The notes under the pieces are model-generated. The model did no database searches. It was not told where the DNA came from and saw nothing but the letters and a program-made list of their open reading frames with translations. A program made the position numbers and the translations under genes. A stretch of DNA of 64,000 bases, from NCBI GenBank assembly GCA_963969495.1, contig OZ018327.1, positions 33,121,175-33,185,174 on the forward strand, written 5' to 3'. Position 1 is the first letter of the stretch; the number at the start of each line of letters is the position of its first letter. This DNA is from Ceratothoa steindachneri. Its lineage: Eukaryota; Arthropoda; Malacostraca; Isopoda; Cymothoidae. Positions 22,523 through 31,746 of this stretch are shown piece after piece.

Positions 22523-24660
22523 GAGATAGCGGGTATTATGAATGATACTCCTGAAATCAGCACAGGACAGTTGGCAAGGCAAGTGGCTCTTTCTCATTCG
22601 AGTGTCTGGAGAGTGTTACGAGAACAACAGTTGTACTCATATTGTAGTAGAATGCCACTTTTTGATCACCCCACACTGGTCACCACTTTTGTCGTGGTAT
22701 ACCTTGTGGAACGTGAAATACTTCTTTGATGAAGTAGGCTTTGTTCTAAGAGTGCTAATTTTTGTTGTTTTTAAAGAAGAGCCGTTTCAAACACGTAAGG
22801 ATATAGAGAAACGCACAAGAATTCCCCAAATATACTTATATTTTAAATTTAACAAGTTATTACACAAAAACAAAACATGAACCACTGAGATATTACGAAT
22901 ATTAAAATACACAATAATTACTTCAATTAGCTTGACCCTCTAAAATTTGCTAAATTCGATACGCACTTCAATATACGTGAAATAGGCTAATTGTCCCTAC
23001 TGGAGTTTAAATACCTCAGGAAGTTATTGCCTCCAAGACGCGTGCCGACCGGCCAGATGGAGGTGGTCGAGATCACGATGTATTTGGGCGAGTGTAGCAC
23101 ATGGGGGTCCACACGGTATTCAATGGGGGGGGGGAGGTCTTCAAGGACGAGAACAATCACGGTGCTTTAGGCGAGAGTAAGTCGAACTTGGTACTTAGAA
23201 CAAGTTAACTTAGGGTTCGGTGTGACCACCGGGTAACGAGCTTGAGGGGGAGCTTTTCTCCTTCGTTACTTAATTCCTCATGGGTGAGGGCTGTACTCGG
23301 AGGAAGGGGGAAGTAGGTCTTCTTCAAAGGCGAGGATCGAGGAGGGGGGTTTCTCTGACGAGAATAAGTTGAACTTGAATAAGTTAACTTAAAGGTCGGT
23401 TTGGTACCCAGGAACTAGCTCGAGGATGAGCTTCTTCTTAGTTCCAGTCTTCCTCAAGGGCGAAGATAACGGAGGGGGGTTTCTCTGACGAGAATAAGTT
23501 GAACTTGGTTCCTCAACCAAGTTAACTAATGAGTTTGGTGTGGCCCCTGGGTAACGGGCTCGAGGGAGATCCTTTTCCCTCTTCTTTTCCTTATTCCTCA
23601 AGGACGAGGAATTTTCCTGGCTTTTACGATGCACCAGGATAGGAGGAGTCTCTCTGACGAGAGTAAGTTGAACTTGAACAAGTTAACTTAACGTTTGGTT
23701 TGATAACTAGGGATTAGCTCGAGGATGAGCTGCTTCTTAGCCTCTTAGATAGCCCTGCCTCTCTTGCAGGGGACTTCGTAGTCTGGCGACCCAAGTATTC
23801 TACCTGTCCAGTCTCGGTAGCCCGGCCTTAATCCGGGGACTTCGTAGCCTGGAGACTGACGTATTCTACCTCGATTTTCCGAAGTGTTTCTTATTTATAC
23901 CTCGTCACCCGACTGGGGGAGGCGTAGGAGGAGGGGAGCTTGTGGACGGGCCCAGGAGGGTTCTTATTCCAACGGTTTTTGTCACCAAGTCTTACATCGG
24001 CTCCCGTTAGCCTTCGAGCTTGAGAGAAACGTGTCTCCAATTTCTTATTTGAAGTGAAATTCAATATACCCTCGTAAGGAAGATCTTGCAGTTTACAACC
24101 TTTAGGCTTTTCATAGCGACGAGTGGCGAGGCTGTGCGGTTACGAGTTTGACCCCACGGTGCCGGGGCCGGATGTTTTTGCGGTAACCGCCTCGTGTTTC
24201 CACTGAGAGAGAACGGGCGGGTGAAGATCCCCTTACACATATCATCTGCAACGTGTACAGGCGTTGTCGCCCTGCAAGAGTTACGTTCTGTCAGTTGTTC
24301 TTGAAGCAATGCGCTAGAAATCCAAACTTTTCCAGCTTCGTTTTCTTCACTGATGGAGCACAGTTCACACGAGGTGGAATAGTCAACTTCCACAATCAGC
24401 ATTGCATCATCACGTCACTAACAACGGTTCTCACTCAGCATCTGGGCCAGTGTTGTTGGTATTTGTTATTTGAGAACCATGTACTTCCGAACAGGCCCAC
24501 GAGTGAGACATACGAACGCTTTCTGGAAGACAAAAGGCCTCATTTCTTGGACGACGTTCCACTTATCATTCGTCGTCAAAGGCATTTCATGCACAAAGTT
24601 CGTAACTCTAACTACTTGGTCACTTTTAACGAACCCCTACCTAAAGGTTATTGATACACG
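22523..24660 (+). pseudogene. DDE transposase split by a solo LTR
   Basis: The first part (to 22642) reads NDTPEISTGQLARQVALSHS, then SVWRVLREQQLYSY, a helix-turn-helix start known from a widespread arthropod DDE transposase related to Tc1/mariner. The second part resumes at 24238 with HLQRVQAL and, after a frameshift near 24270, FCQLFLKQCARNPNF, VFFTDGAQFTRGGIVNF and LPNRPTSETYERFLEDKRP. The catalytic FTDEA context is FTDGA, and the later HDGAP motif is replaced by HKVRN, so the enzyme is dead independently of the LTR. Codons on each side of the 5-bp duplication CATAT join in frame, showing the LTR entered an already recognisable transposase. Confidence 0.85.
22643..24237 (+). mobile_element. 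Solo LTR, family A copy 1 (1595 bp)
   Basis: It begins TGTAGTAGAATGCC, ends CCCCTTACA, and is flanked by the 5-bp repeat CATAT at 22638-22642 and 24238-24242. It shares its start, end and internal order with the copy at 36891-38538. A TATTTATA box at 23892 lies 338 bp before the end, matching the position in the other copy, so transcription would run on the plus strand. Four imperfect palindromes of the form TAAGTTGAACTTGG / CCAAGTTAACTTA occur near 23178, 23366, 23497 and 23664 inside repeated blocks. No internal coding region was seen between two LTRs, hence solo. The retroelement class is not identified. Confidence 0.88.
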
Positions 24661-25327
24661 CAGGCCCATTTATTTAAAGGGTAGTGGGGATGGCTCCTGC
24701 CGTCTTGGTTAGCCTTAAAGATTTTCACTCTTCCATTTCTTACTCTTTATTCGCTTCTTCCTTTATCTACCTGTTCATACACTCCAAGTGCTCGTTATGA
24801 ACTCAATTTTTCTTATGGTCTTATTTTATCACTGTGTGAATGTACCATGAATTGCGAAACCACCTCCCTTTCTTTTGGTAGGAAATAAGATGCCAACAAG
24901 AACTTACCAGTCCAAGTTTATACTTTATGGCAATTGTCGTCGAGGGATGGTTTTTTAAAGCCATCCAAAACGACCGACTCTCAATATGCCATATTTGGCA
25001 AATTTTGCCATTTCCTGAAAAAGATTATAAAAGCATAATCCAATTTTCCTAAATCCAAAATGAGATTGTCCAAATATCATTTTTGCCAAAACTTGTGTGA
25101 AAGAATGGAATAAACTGTTCCCACCATCGGGTAACCTTGCCATCAACCCTGCCGCCACCCTTCATCAGTAGTCGGATGCCCCAAAGCAGAGCAGAAGACA
25201 AGATGACGTTTCTGGGCTCGCGTCCTTTCCGCCCATTGCCATTTCCTGCCAGACATAATGAAAGATGGAGAGTTCTGCCACGCATATAAATCTATTTCCA
25301 TAAACAGAATTACACCCATCACACAAG
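24661..25327. other. Spacer, possibly including the 5' region of the CR1-like element
   Basis: No gene recognised. The part from about 25170 may be CR1-like 5' untranslated sequence, but the element start cannot be fixed from a single 5' end. Confidence 0.4.
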
Positions 25328-25405
25328 TTGACTCTTATAACCTGCGAGAGAAAATCACAACCAAAAACCCCTTTTTTAATGCGTATGGTCCGAGATTTTT
25401 GTAAG

Positions 25406-26680
25406 ATGGCGAAGAAGAATGGTCCTCCGTTTCGAAAGCTAACCTGCAAAATATGCAAAGTCTATAGATGGAGTGAAGACTTCGGGGGAAGGAGTTGCAA
25501 GGAACTCACAGATGGCGTCAGTGTCTGTGACTTCTGCGAACTCGAGAAGCGCCTGGGCGAGAGCATCGCTCAACTGAGAGAGGAGAACTCCCTCCTTAAA
25601 AGGGAAGTTCAACTCTTAAAAACAGAGAGATGCAGATGCTCAGGCGAGAAGGCTCCGGACGTCCAACAGCCGATTTCTTCTGCTGAAGGGCTTCCTCAAC
25701 GAGCCAAAAAGAAGAAAAGAAAGAAGAAAGAAGAGAAAGTAGAAATAGAAGAAGAGAAAGTAGAAATAGAAGAAGAGAAAGTAGAAAGAGAAGAAGAGAA
25801 AGTAAAAGGAGAAGAAGAGAAAGTAGAAAGAGAAGAAAAGAAACTGGAAACAGAAGAAGAGAAAGTAGAAGCAGAAGAAGAGAAACGGGAAACAAACGAA
25901 GAGATAGCAAAGGAAGTCAAGAAGAAGAATAAGAGGAAGAATAAGAAGAAGAAGAAAAAAAAATTAGAGATACAAGAGGAAAGCGGCAAGTCGCCTCCGA
26001 AAGGAAAGACTAAGTCGTCCGCAGTCAAATGTGCAAGAGTCACCCTTATTGGTGATTCTCAAGCACGGGGTCTGAAGCCCCTGCTAGCGGCCCGCCTTCG
26101 CACAAGCGTTAAGGTGAGCTGCATCCCAGGTTGTGGGAATATGCAGGTAAGAGCTGAGGCCGAGAAGTCTCAGATTTCAGAGACTTCAGTCGTTGCCCTT
26201 ATGGTAAGTGGCAACGACCTCTACCTCAGAGGAGGTAGGGTAGGCCCTACAGGTGAAATTATGAGGACAGTTATGGGCGCTGTCGACGACTGTGGACTGA
26301 AAACCCGCAGACGCGTCGTGGTGGGGATGCTCCCGAGGTGGGGTCCAAGCCGGACTGCCCGCTTGAGGAACATGTCGCTAAACAGGCGCCTTGCAGACCT
26401 CTGTACGGCTGAGGGTGTCTTTTTTGTGGACCCGTACGCCGTGTTCTATGGTAGAAAAGACCTCTACCAAAGGGACGGGGTGCACCTCTCCTTTAAGGGC
26501 AAGGCGTTCCTAGCCAACCTCATCCAGGATGTCGTGGAGCGCACCCAAAGGAGTGTCCGGCCCATTGGGAAGGCGGACGTACGCCAGTACGCCCGAGTCA
26601 CTCCCCAAACAACCTTCTCGGAGGTTGTTAAAAATGGTGCCACCACGACAAACAAGAAGCCGGGAAACGGAAGAGTATAG
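25406..26680 (+). CDS. CR1-like ORF1: Cys-rich finger, heptad repeat, SGNH esterase
   Basis: I start at ATG 25406, which has a good context (AAGATGG); an in-frame ATG at 25379 is the alternative. The protein has about 424 residues. Residues about 12-50 have a C-x2-C ... C ... C-x2-C finger (CKICKVY, then VCDFCELEKRL). A Lys/Glu-rich segment follows with eight or so 7-residue repeats of the type EEKVEIE, likely coiled coil, and a basic stretch KKKNKRKNKKKKKKK. The C-terminal half is a SGNH/GDSL-type esterase: GDSQARG (nucleophile Ser), MVSGNDLYL (GxND block) and RDGVHLSFKGKAFL (Asp-x2-His). CR1 ORF1 proteins commonly pair a PHD-like finger with such an esterase. No lesion was seen. Confidence 0.9.
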   Translation: MAKKNGPPFRKLTCKICKVYRWSEDFGGRSCKELTDGVSVCDFCELEKRLGESIAQLREENSLLKREVQLLKTERCRCSGEKAPDVQQPISSAEGLPQRAKKKKRKKKEEKVEIEEEKVEIEEEKVEREEEKVKGEEEKVEREEKKLETEEEKVEAEEEKRETNEEIAKEVKKKNKRKNKKKKKKKLEIQEESGKSPPKGKTKSSAVKCARVTLIGDSQARGLKPLLAARLRTSVKVSCIPGCGNMQVRAEAEKSQISETSVVALMVSGNDLYLRGGRVGPTGEIMRTVMGAVDDCGLKTRRRVVVGMLPRWGPSRTARLRNMSLNRRLADLCTAEGVFFVDPYAVFYGRKDLYQRDGVHLSFKGKAFLANLIQDVVERTQRSVRPIGKADVRQYARVTPQTTFSEVVKNGATTTNKKPGNGRV

Positions 26681-29457
26681 GGGGTCCTACATTAGGGGAC
26701 TCCCTGAAGGTTCTTCTGTTCAATGCGAGGTCAATCAGGAACAAATTTCCTGAGCTCCGTGGCCTCGTAGCGACGGAAGAACCCGAAATGGTAGCCATAA
26801 CAGAATCGTGGATAAAAACGTCAAACCGAGACTTTGAAGGCGAATTCACGGTTCCTGGCTACCAACTCTTCCACAAAGATAGGCCAGACAGAGAGGGTGG
26901 CGGTGTAATGTTGTATGTCAAGGATACAATCAAATCTACGAACTCCAACGTTATATCCGACCACGAGCTCCTAGGCGTTGACCTAGAGATCGGTCCTGCC
27001 AAATACAGGACCCTGCTGCTTTACAGACCCCCTTCCCAACCTGTTGAGAAGGACAGGGAACTGTACCAGCTGCTGGGTGAGCTGGTTCAAGGCAGAGTGT
27101 GCATCGTTATGGGCGATTTCAACAGACAAGTTGACTGGGAAACCAGAGCAGCCTGTGGCGAGAGCGCGCTACTCCTGGAGTTCGCCAACAACGAGTTCCT
27201 CACTCAATGGGTCAGAGAACCGACGAGAGGAGACAATATCCTCGACTTGGTCTTCACCTCTGAGGATGATATCGTTGAGGATATCTCTGTAGGCGAAGAG
27301 CTCGGTGGCAGTGATCACCAGCTAGTTAGATTTAGCGTCAAGATCCCGAAGGTAAGGTCTGTTGCCAGTCAATTAAAGAAACTTGACTTGAGAAGAGCAG
27401 ACTTTGCCAGCCTTCGAGCTGGACTGACTGACGTGAGGCTAGAAGTGTGCGATGCCGTTGAAGACTCGTGGAATAGTTTCAAAACCACATTCATGAGTCT
27501 TCAATCGCGTTTCATCCCTCTGAAATGCCCCCGTCTGTCTTCTGTTCAACCTAAGTGGTTTAATCGAGAAATCGGCCAACTGCTTAGGGAGAAGAGAAAT
27601 GTGTACCGGCAATCGAAGATCTCGGGTGACTTTGACGAATACCGGAGGCTAGCCAGGAGAGTGAAGTCCAGCATAAGGGCGGCTAAGCGGTCTGAGGAAC
27701 TCCGAGTGGCGAGACTCTGTAAAGGGAATCCAAAGGAGTTTTTTGGATATGTGAACAGCCGTAAACCAATCCGTCGAACGATTGGCCCTTTGAGGAATGA
27801 GGAGGGGACATTTAAGCATTCAGATGCAGAAAATGCTAACCTCCTCAACGACTACTTCTCTTCAGTGTTTACTGAAGAGTGTGGTCCTATTCCCCAGCCG
27901 ACGGATTCCTACTCGGGGGAAAAACTGGAGGCAATGGACTTCACCGAAGGAGAAATAAAGAAAAAGATCGCTGACCTAAAGACGAATAAGTCCCCTGGAC
28001 CGGACGGGTTTCTACCTAAAGTGTTGAAGGAAGTGTGCGATGAAGTATCACGACATCTGTGCGCTATCTTTAACATGTCAATCCGGACCGGATGCGTTCC
28101 TAGAGACTGGCGTGAGGCGGAGGTGACTCCTATCTTCAAGAAAGGAGACCGTAACCAACCGTCGAACTACCGACCTATCAGTCTGACTTCGATAGTCGGT
28201 AAACTCATGGAAAGCATCATGGTGGACAAAGTGACGTCGTATTTAGAGTCAAACCTGCTACTGAGGAGTTCCCAGCACGGCTTCCGAAGGCAACGGTCAT
28301 GCCTGACGAACCTTGTGGAATTCTTCCACTTCGTTTTCAGTGAGCACGATCGGGACAAGGCGGTGGATGTGGTCTACCTAGACTTTCAGAAAGCCTTTGA
28401 TAAGGTACCACACCGCCGCCTTCTCCGGAAAGTGCGAGCGCTTGGCATAGACGGAAAGGTAGCCGGCTGGATCGAGAACTGGCTAAGTGGCAGACGGCAA
28501 CGGGTGGTGGTAAATGGACAGTCTTCTGAGTGGGTGCCCGTTACTAGCGGGGTGCCTCAAGGTTCTGTCCTGGGACCACTACTATTCATCATCTACGTCA
28601 ACGACATGGACGGTGACATGGTTGCCAAGATTTCCAAATTTGCCGACGATACCAAGCTTGGTATGAACGTTGCAAAGGATGGAAATACTGCCCGCCTGCA
28701 GGAAGATCTTGGGAAGATTGGGGAGTGGTCGGACACGTGGCAAATGCCTTTTAACGTGGGAAAATGCAAAGTGATGCATATCGGCCACAGAAACCCCCAA
28801 TCTCAGTATATCCTTAAGGGCACTGCTATGGAATCCACCGACACTGAGAAGGACTTGGGTGTAACAATCACTAGTGACCTCAAGTTCTCGAAACAGTGCA
28901 TTGAGGCGGAGAAAAAGGCCCAAAGGATGCTAGGCTACATTAAGCGCCAGTTTGGTTATCGGAACCAGGAGATTGTACTGTGCCTGTACAACTCACTTGT
29001 CCGACCGCACCTGGAGTATGCCGTACAATTTTGGAGTCCTTCATTGCGAAAGGACATCGCGAGATTGGAACGCGTACAAGCCAGGGCAACCAAGCTGATT
29101 CCCTCTATCCGACATAAAAGTTATGAGGATAGACTAAGGGAGTTAGATCTGTTTTCACTGGAAACCCGTAGACTGCGTGGTCAGCTCATCGAAGTCTTCA
29201 AAATACTTCGAGGGTTCGACAATGTTGACTACCGGGATATTTTCACACTGAGTGAGAACAGAACGCGCAATCACGGCTTCAAACTTGAACTGAAGCGTTA
29301 CAACCGCAATCTGTGTGGAAACTTTTTCACCTACAGTATCTGCGGTAAGTGGAACGCACTTCCAGTGGAAGTTGTCAACAGTGAATCTGTTGACCAGTTC
29401 AAGTCAAGACTAGACAAAGTCTTGAAAAGTGGCCGTTTATGGACGCAAAACTATTGA
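26632..29457 (+). CDS. CR1-like ORF2: endonuclease and reverse transcriptase
   Basis: The open frame runs from just after a TAA at 26629 to the stop at 29457, about 941 codons. The endonuclease starts at KVLLFNARSIRNKF (from about 26707), with ITESW (metal-binding Glu), MGDFNRQVDW and GGSDHQLVRF (SDH). The RT has KSPGPDGFLPKVL, NYRPISLTSIVGK, VVYLDFQKAFDKVPH (motif A), GVPQGSVLGPLLFI (motif B) and KFADDTKLGM (motif C, FADD intact). The C-terminus has SLVRPHLEYAVQFW. The first ATG in frame is 26788, which would cut off the endonuclease N-terminus, and the frame overlaps the end of ORF1 by 49 nt in the -1 frame. Start by reinitiation or a non-AUG codon is therefore likely. No internal lesion was seen, so activity is possible. 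Confidence 0.93.
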   Translation, partial: KWCHHDKQEAGKRKSIGGPTLGDSLKVLLFNARSIRNKFPELRGLVATEEPEMVAITESWIKTSNRDFEGEFTVPGYQLFHKDRPDREGGGVMLYVKDTIKSTNSNVISDHELLGVDLEIGPAKYRTLLLYRPPSQPVEKDRELYQLLGELVQGRVCIVMGDFNRQVDWETRAACGESALLLEFANNEFLTQWVREPTRGDNILDLVFTSEDDIVEDISVGEELGGSDHQLVRFSVKIPKVRSVASQLKKLDLRRADFASLRAGLTDVRLEVCDAVEDSWNSFKTTFMSLQSRFIPLKCPRLSSVQPKWFNREIGQLLREKRNVYRQSKISGDFDEYRRLARRVKSSIRAAKRSEELRVARLCKGNPKEFFGYVNSRKPIRRTIGPLRNEEGTFKHSDAENANLLNDYFSSVFTEECGPIPQPTDSYSGEKLEAMDFTEGEIKKKIADLKTNKSPGPDGFLPKVLKEVCDEVSRHLCAIFNMSIRTGCVPRDWREAEVTPIFKKGDRNQPSNYRPISLTSIVGKLMESIMVDKVTSYLESNLLLRSSQHGFRRQRSCLTNLVEFFHFVFSEHDRDKAVDVVYLDFQKAFDKVPHRRLLRKVRALGIDGKVAGWIENWLSGRRQRVVVNGQSSEWVPVTSGVPQGSVLGPLLFIIYVNDMDGDMVAKISKFADDTKLGMNVAKDGNTARLQEDLGKIGEWSDTWQMPFNVGKCKVMHIGHRNPQSQYILKGTAMESTDTEKDLGVTITSDLKFSKQCIEAEKKAQRMLGYIKRQFGYRNQEIVLCLYNSLVRPHLEYAVQFWSPSLRKDIARLERVQARATKLIPSIRHKSYEDRLRELDLFSLETRRLRGQLIEVFKILRGFDNVDYRDIFTLSENRTRNHGFKLELKRYNRNLCGNFFTYSICGKWNALPVEVVNSESVDQFKSRLDKVLKSGRLWTQNY

Positions 29458-29491
29458 GCAGCCATGTGCCCGCTCAATTGCTAGTCCAAAG

Positions 29492-29530
29492 GTACCCTCT
29501 TTGAATGGACCGTAAGGTCTCCTAGGGTAC
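29492..29530 (+). promoter_or_regulatory. Conserved 3' UTR hairpin of the CR1-like element
   Basis: GTACCCT (29492-29498) pairs with AGGGTAC (29524-29530). Inside, GACC and GGTC close a GTAA tetraloop of the GNRA class (29508-29519). The same hairpin with compatible changes is kept in the second copy (about 52237-52275). It lies just before the terminal 10-bp repeats, where LINE RTs recognise their own RNA. Confidence 0.75.
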
Positions 29531-29560
29531 TTACTTTCCTTGTTACTCCTTGTTACTCTC

Positions 29561-31367
29561 TTTAAAAGGCAGGTCTGCCATCACCTGACGAGACCAATCC
29601 ATTAACACTGTTTTCCTATCTTTTCTTCTTCTATTTTTGTTTTGTTTTCGTTTTATCAGAGTCTGAGCTTGAATTGGCTAACTCTTCTTCATCCTACTCT
29701 CCCCAATACTGCCCCCCCCAAAAAAAAACTAACCCCGTTCTCTATTACCCCCTCCCCCCCCAAGGTCTTTAACAGAGTTTGGCACTAGTATGAATCACTC
29801 GATTAGAGCTGACATATGGCACTTATCAGAAGGGACTATTTTTAAAAGATGTGGGAGATTAGATAAGGGACCCTTACACCTTGGGGCAACACACCACCCC
29901 CGAGTATTTGGAGAACGCAGCCTCTTGGGTCAAAACACTTGTTCGGGGAGTAGTCAGAAGAAGCATTAATATTTAGAAGGCCTGGCATCCGGCATTATCT
30001 CACGTACATAAAGATACACGCACACGCCACGACGTACAGTCTACAAACAATTACAAAAGCAATAAACAGGATATTCTTTATCATTTTTATCACTTGATAA
30101 ATAGAATGCCATTTCATCGAAAGCATTAGTCTCTCTTCAGCAGTACGAGACAAAACTTCGGAGCCGACCCACTCCCGTAAAGGTAATATCACCCATGGGT
30201 AGATAGATCATAAAGGATCAGAAGTAATTAAAGAAAGAACAAAGCTCAGATAGAGGCGAGGGACAAAACCGAGCCTTAAGTTAAGCGATGCAAATATTAT
30301 AATACGGAATTGTATAAAATGTTTTCACTTATAAATAACATTTATTCAAGAAGAACAAACATAATATCCAGTGGTAGAAATTTCATATAACGTTAAATAA
30401 ATAAATAAAAAGTGTCCGTAGTCATAGAGAGCGCATAGCCTATGCAAGGCCCTAGTCATGGAGACCACATAGCCTAAGCATAGCGTTATATAAATAAAAA
30501 TATCCCTCCGTAGTCATGGAGACCATATAGCCTACGTATAGCGGTAAATAAATCAACCAAATTTCAATATCCATAGGTAACCAGATAATTCTCATAACCT
30601 AAGAGCTCACAATGAACTCATTAAACGTCAGATTCAAACAACGGGTTACCAATGTCAGCCCCCACCCCCGCCCCCCGAAACGGGACTCTCCGCTAACTAA
30701 AAACCTCTTCGACTCAACTCGTACTAACGGTCTTTTAAAGGTTCGATTAGTAGTTTTATATGGCCACATCAAAGCATAGACAAAGTGTAATAGAAATTTT
30801 AAGTGCAAAATAAATATAGAAAAGAGGTCATGTTCGAGAATATAATTTCTCTATAGCATCTTCGAATGTTTTAACGTAAATAAAAATTGTGGCTAAAAAA
30901 CTTTAATCGTCTATTACAGAGTCAACCTTTCTCCCATCATTTAAAATTGCTCTTTCAAATTGGCCTTTTGACTTGGCTGAGCAGATTCTTGGACGAATAG
31001 AAACATGGCTTAAGATTTTAGCGAAATTACGCTCCATCGAGTGTGGTTTAGTCGTCGGATCGCGTTCCAATTAGAGTCGCCTTCCCATGACTGCCATACG
31101 CTGTAGACACTCGCGGTTACAGCAATTGTTGCGCAAAGCGAAGTTCGGAAAGGGTTCAATTCAATGAATAAGGAATCTTCAGGGAAGAACTCGTATCCCA
31201 TACACACAATCGAGATGGAAGATAGGTAGAAAATATTAATTTGAGTTGTTTCTAATTTTCAATAACGTTTTCATTTTTTTTATGACGCTAGCGGGGGCTG
31301 TAGGGAAGGAGTAGGCCCCATCTGAGTGCTTTCTAGTTTAAAAGGTGTTCCTCTTCTCGGTTCACAG
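29561..31367. other. Spacer upstream of the stefin gene
   Basis: No gene recognised. A tandem unit of about 60 bp containing GTAGTCATGGAGACC and CATAGCCTA occurs three times at 30380-30560. C-rich and A-rich runs lie at 29700-29765. The last 170 bp should include the stefin promoter; no TATA box stood out. CTCTTCTCGGTTCACAG directly before the ATG at 31368 looks like a splice acceptor, so a 5' untranslated exon may lie further upstream. Confidence 0.45.
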
Positions 31368-31681
31368 ATGATTCACCAGGTGTTGCTTACATTGGTCGTG
31401 GTGACGTCACTCGTGCAGCAAGGAGACGCGGTAAGGATAGGGCATTTAATTTACTTGATTTTTTTTTTATTTAAAGCCAAAACCAAAGAGGGCATTTTAT
31501 GTACTAAAAACAAGTTTATTAGAGATTTGTACAGAAAGTGGTGAAATTAAATGGAGTGAAATTGTGTGGAACATAAACAGCTGCAGAGCCTATTACGAGC
31601 ATTAGGGTAGGAAAGGCAAGCAGAGAGAGCATCCTGCAACATGGTTTTCCAGGCTGCACCTGGTGCAACCCTAATTCCTGG

Positions 31682-31746
<65 letters not shown>

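Larger units (their letters stand above)
25328..29560 (+). mobile_element. CR1-like LINE, copy 1, both ORFs open
   Basis: The order is ORF1 (zinc-finger-like, coiled coil, esterase), ORF2 (endonuclease, RT), then a short 3' untranslated region with a hairpin and a terminal tandem repeat TCCTTGTTAC x2 (29537-29556). A second, 5'-truncated copy is at 49238-52304. A short tandem repeat at the 3' terminus in place of poly(A) is typical of the CR1 group. The exact 5' end is not defined. Confidence 0.9.

Noticed and set aside
25596..26043. Long minus-strand frames opposite CR1-like ORF1
   Set aside because: They are the complement of the Lys/Glu heptad repeats, reading as Leu/Ser/Phe runs.
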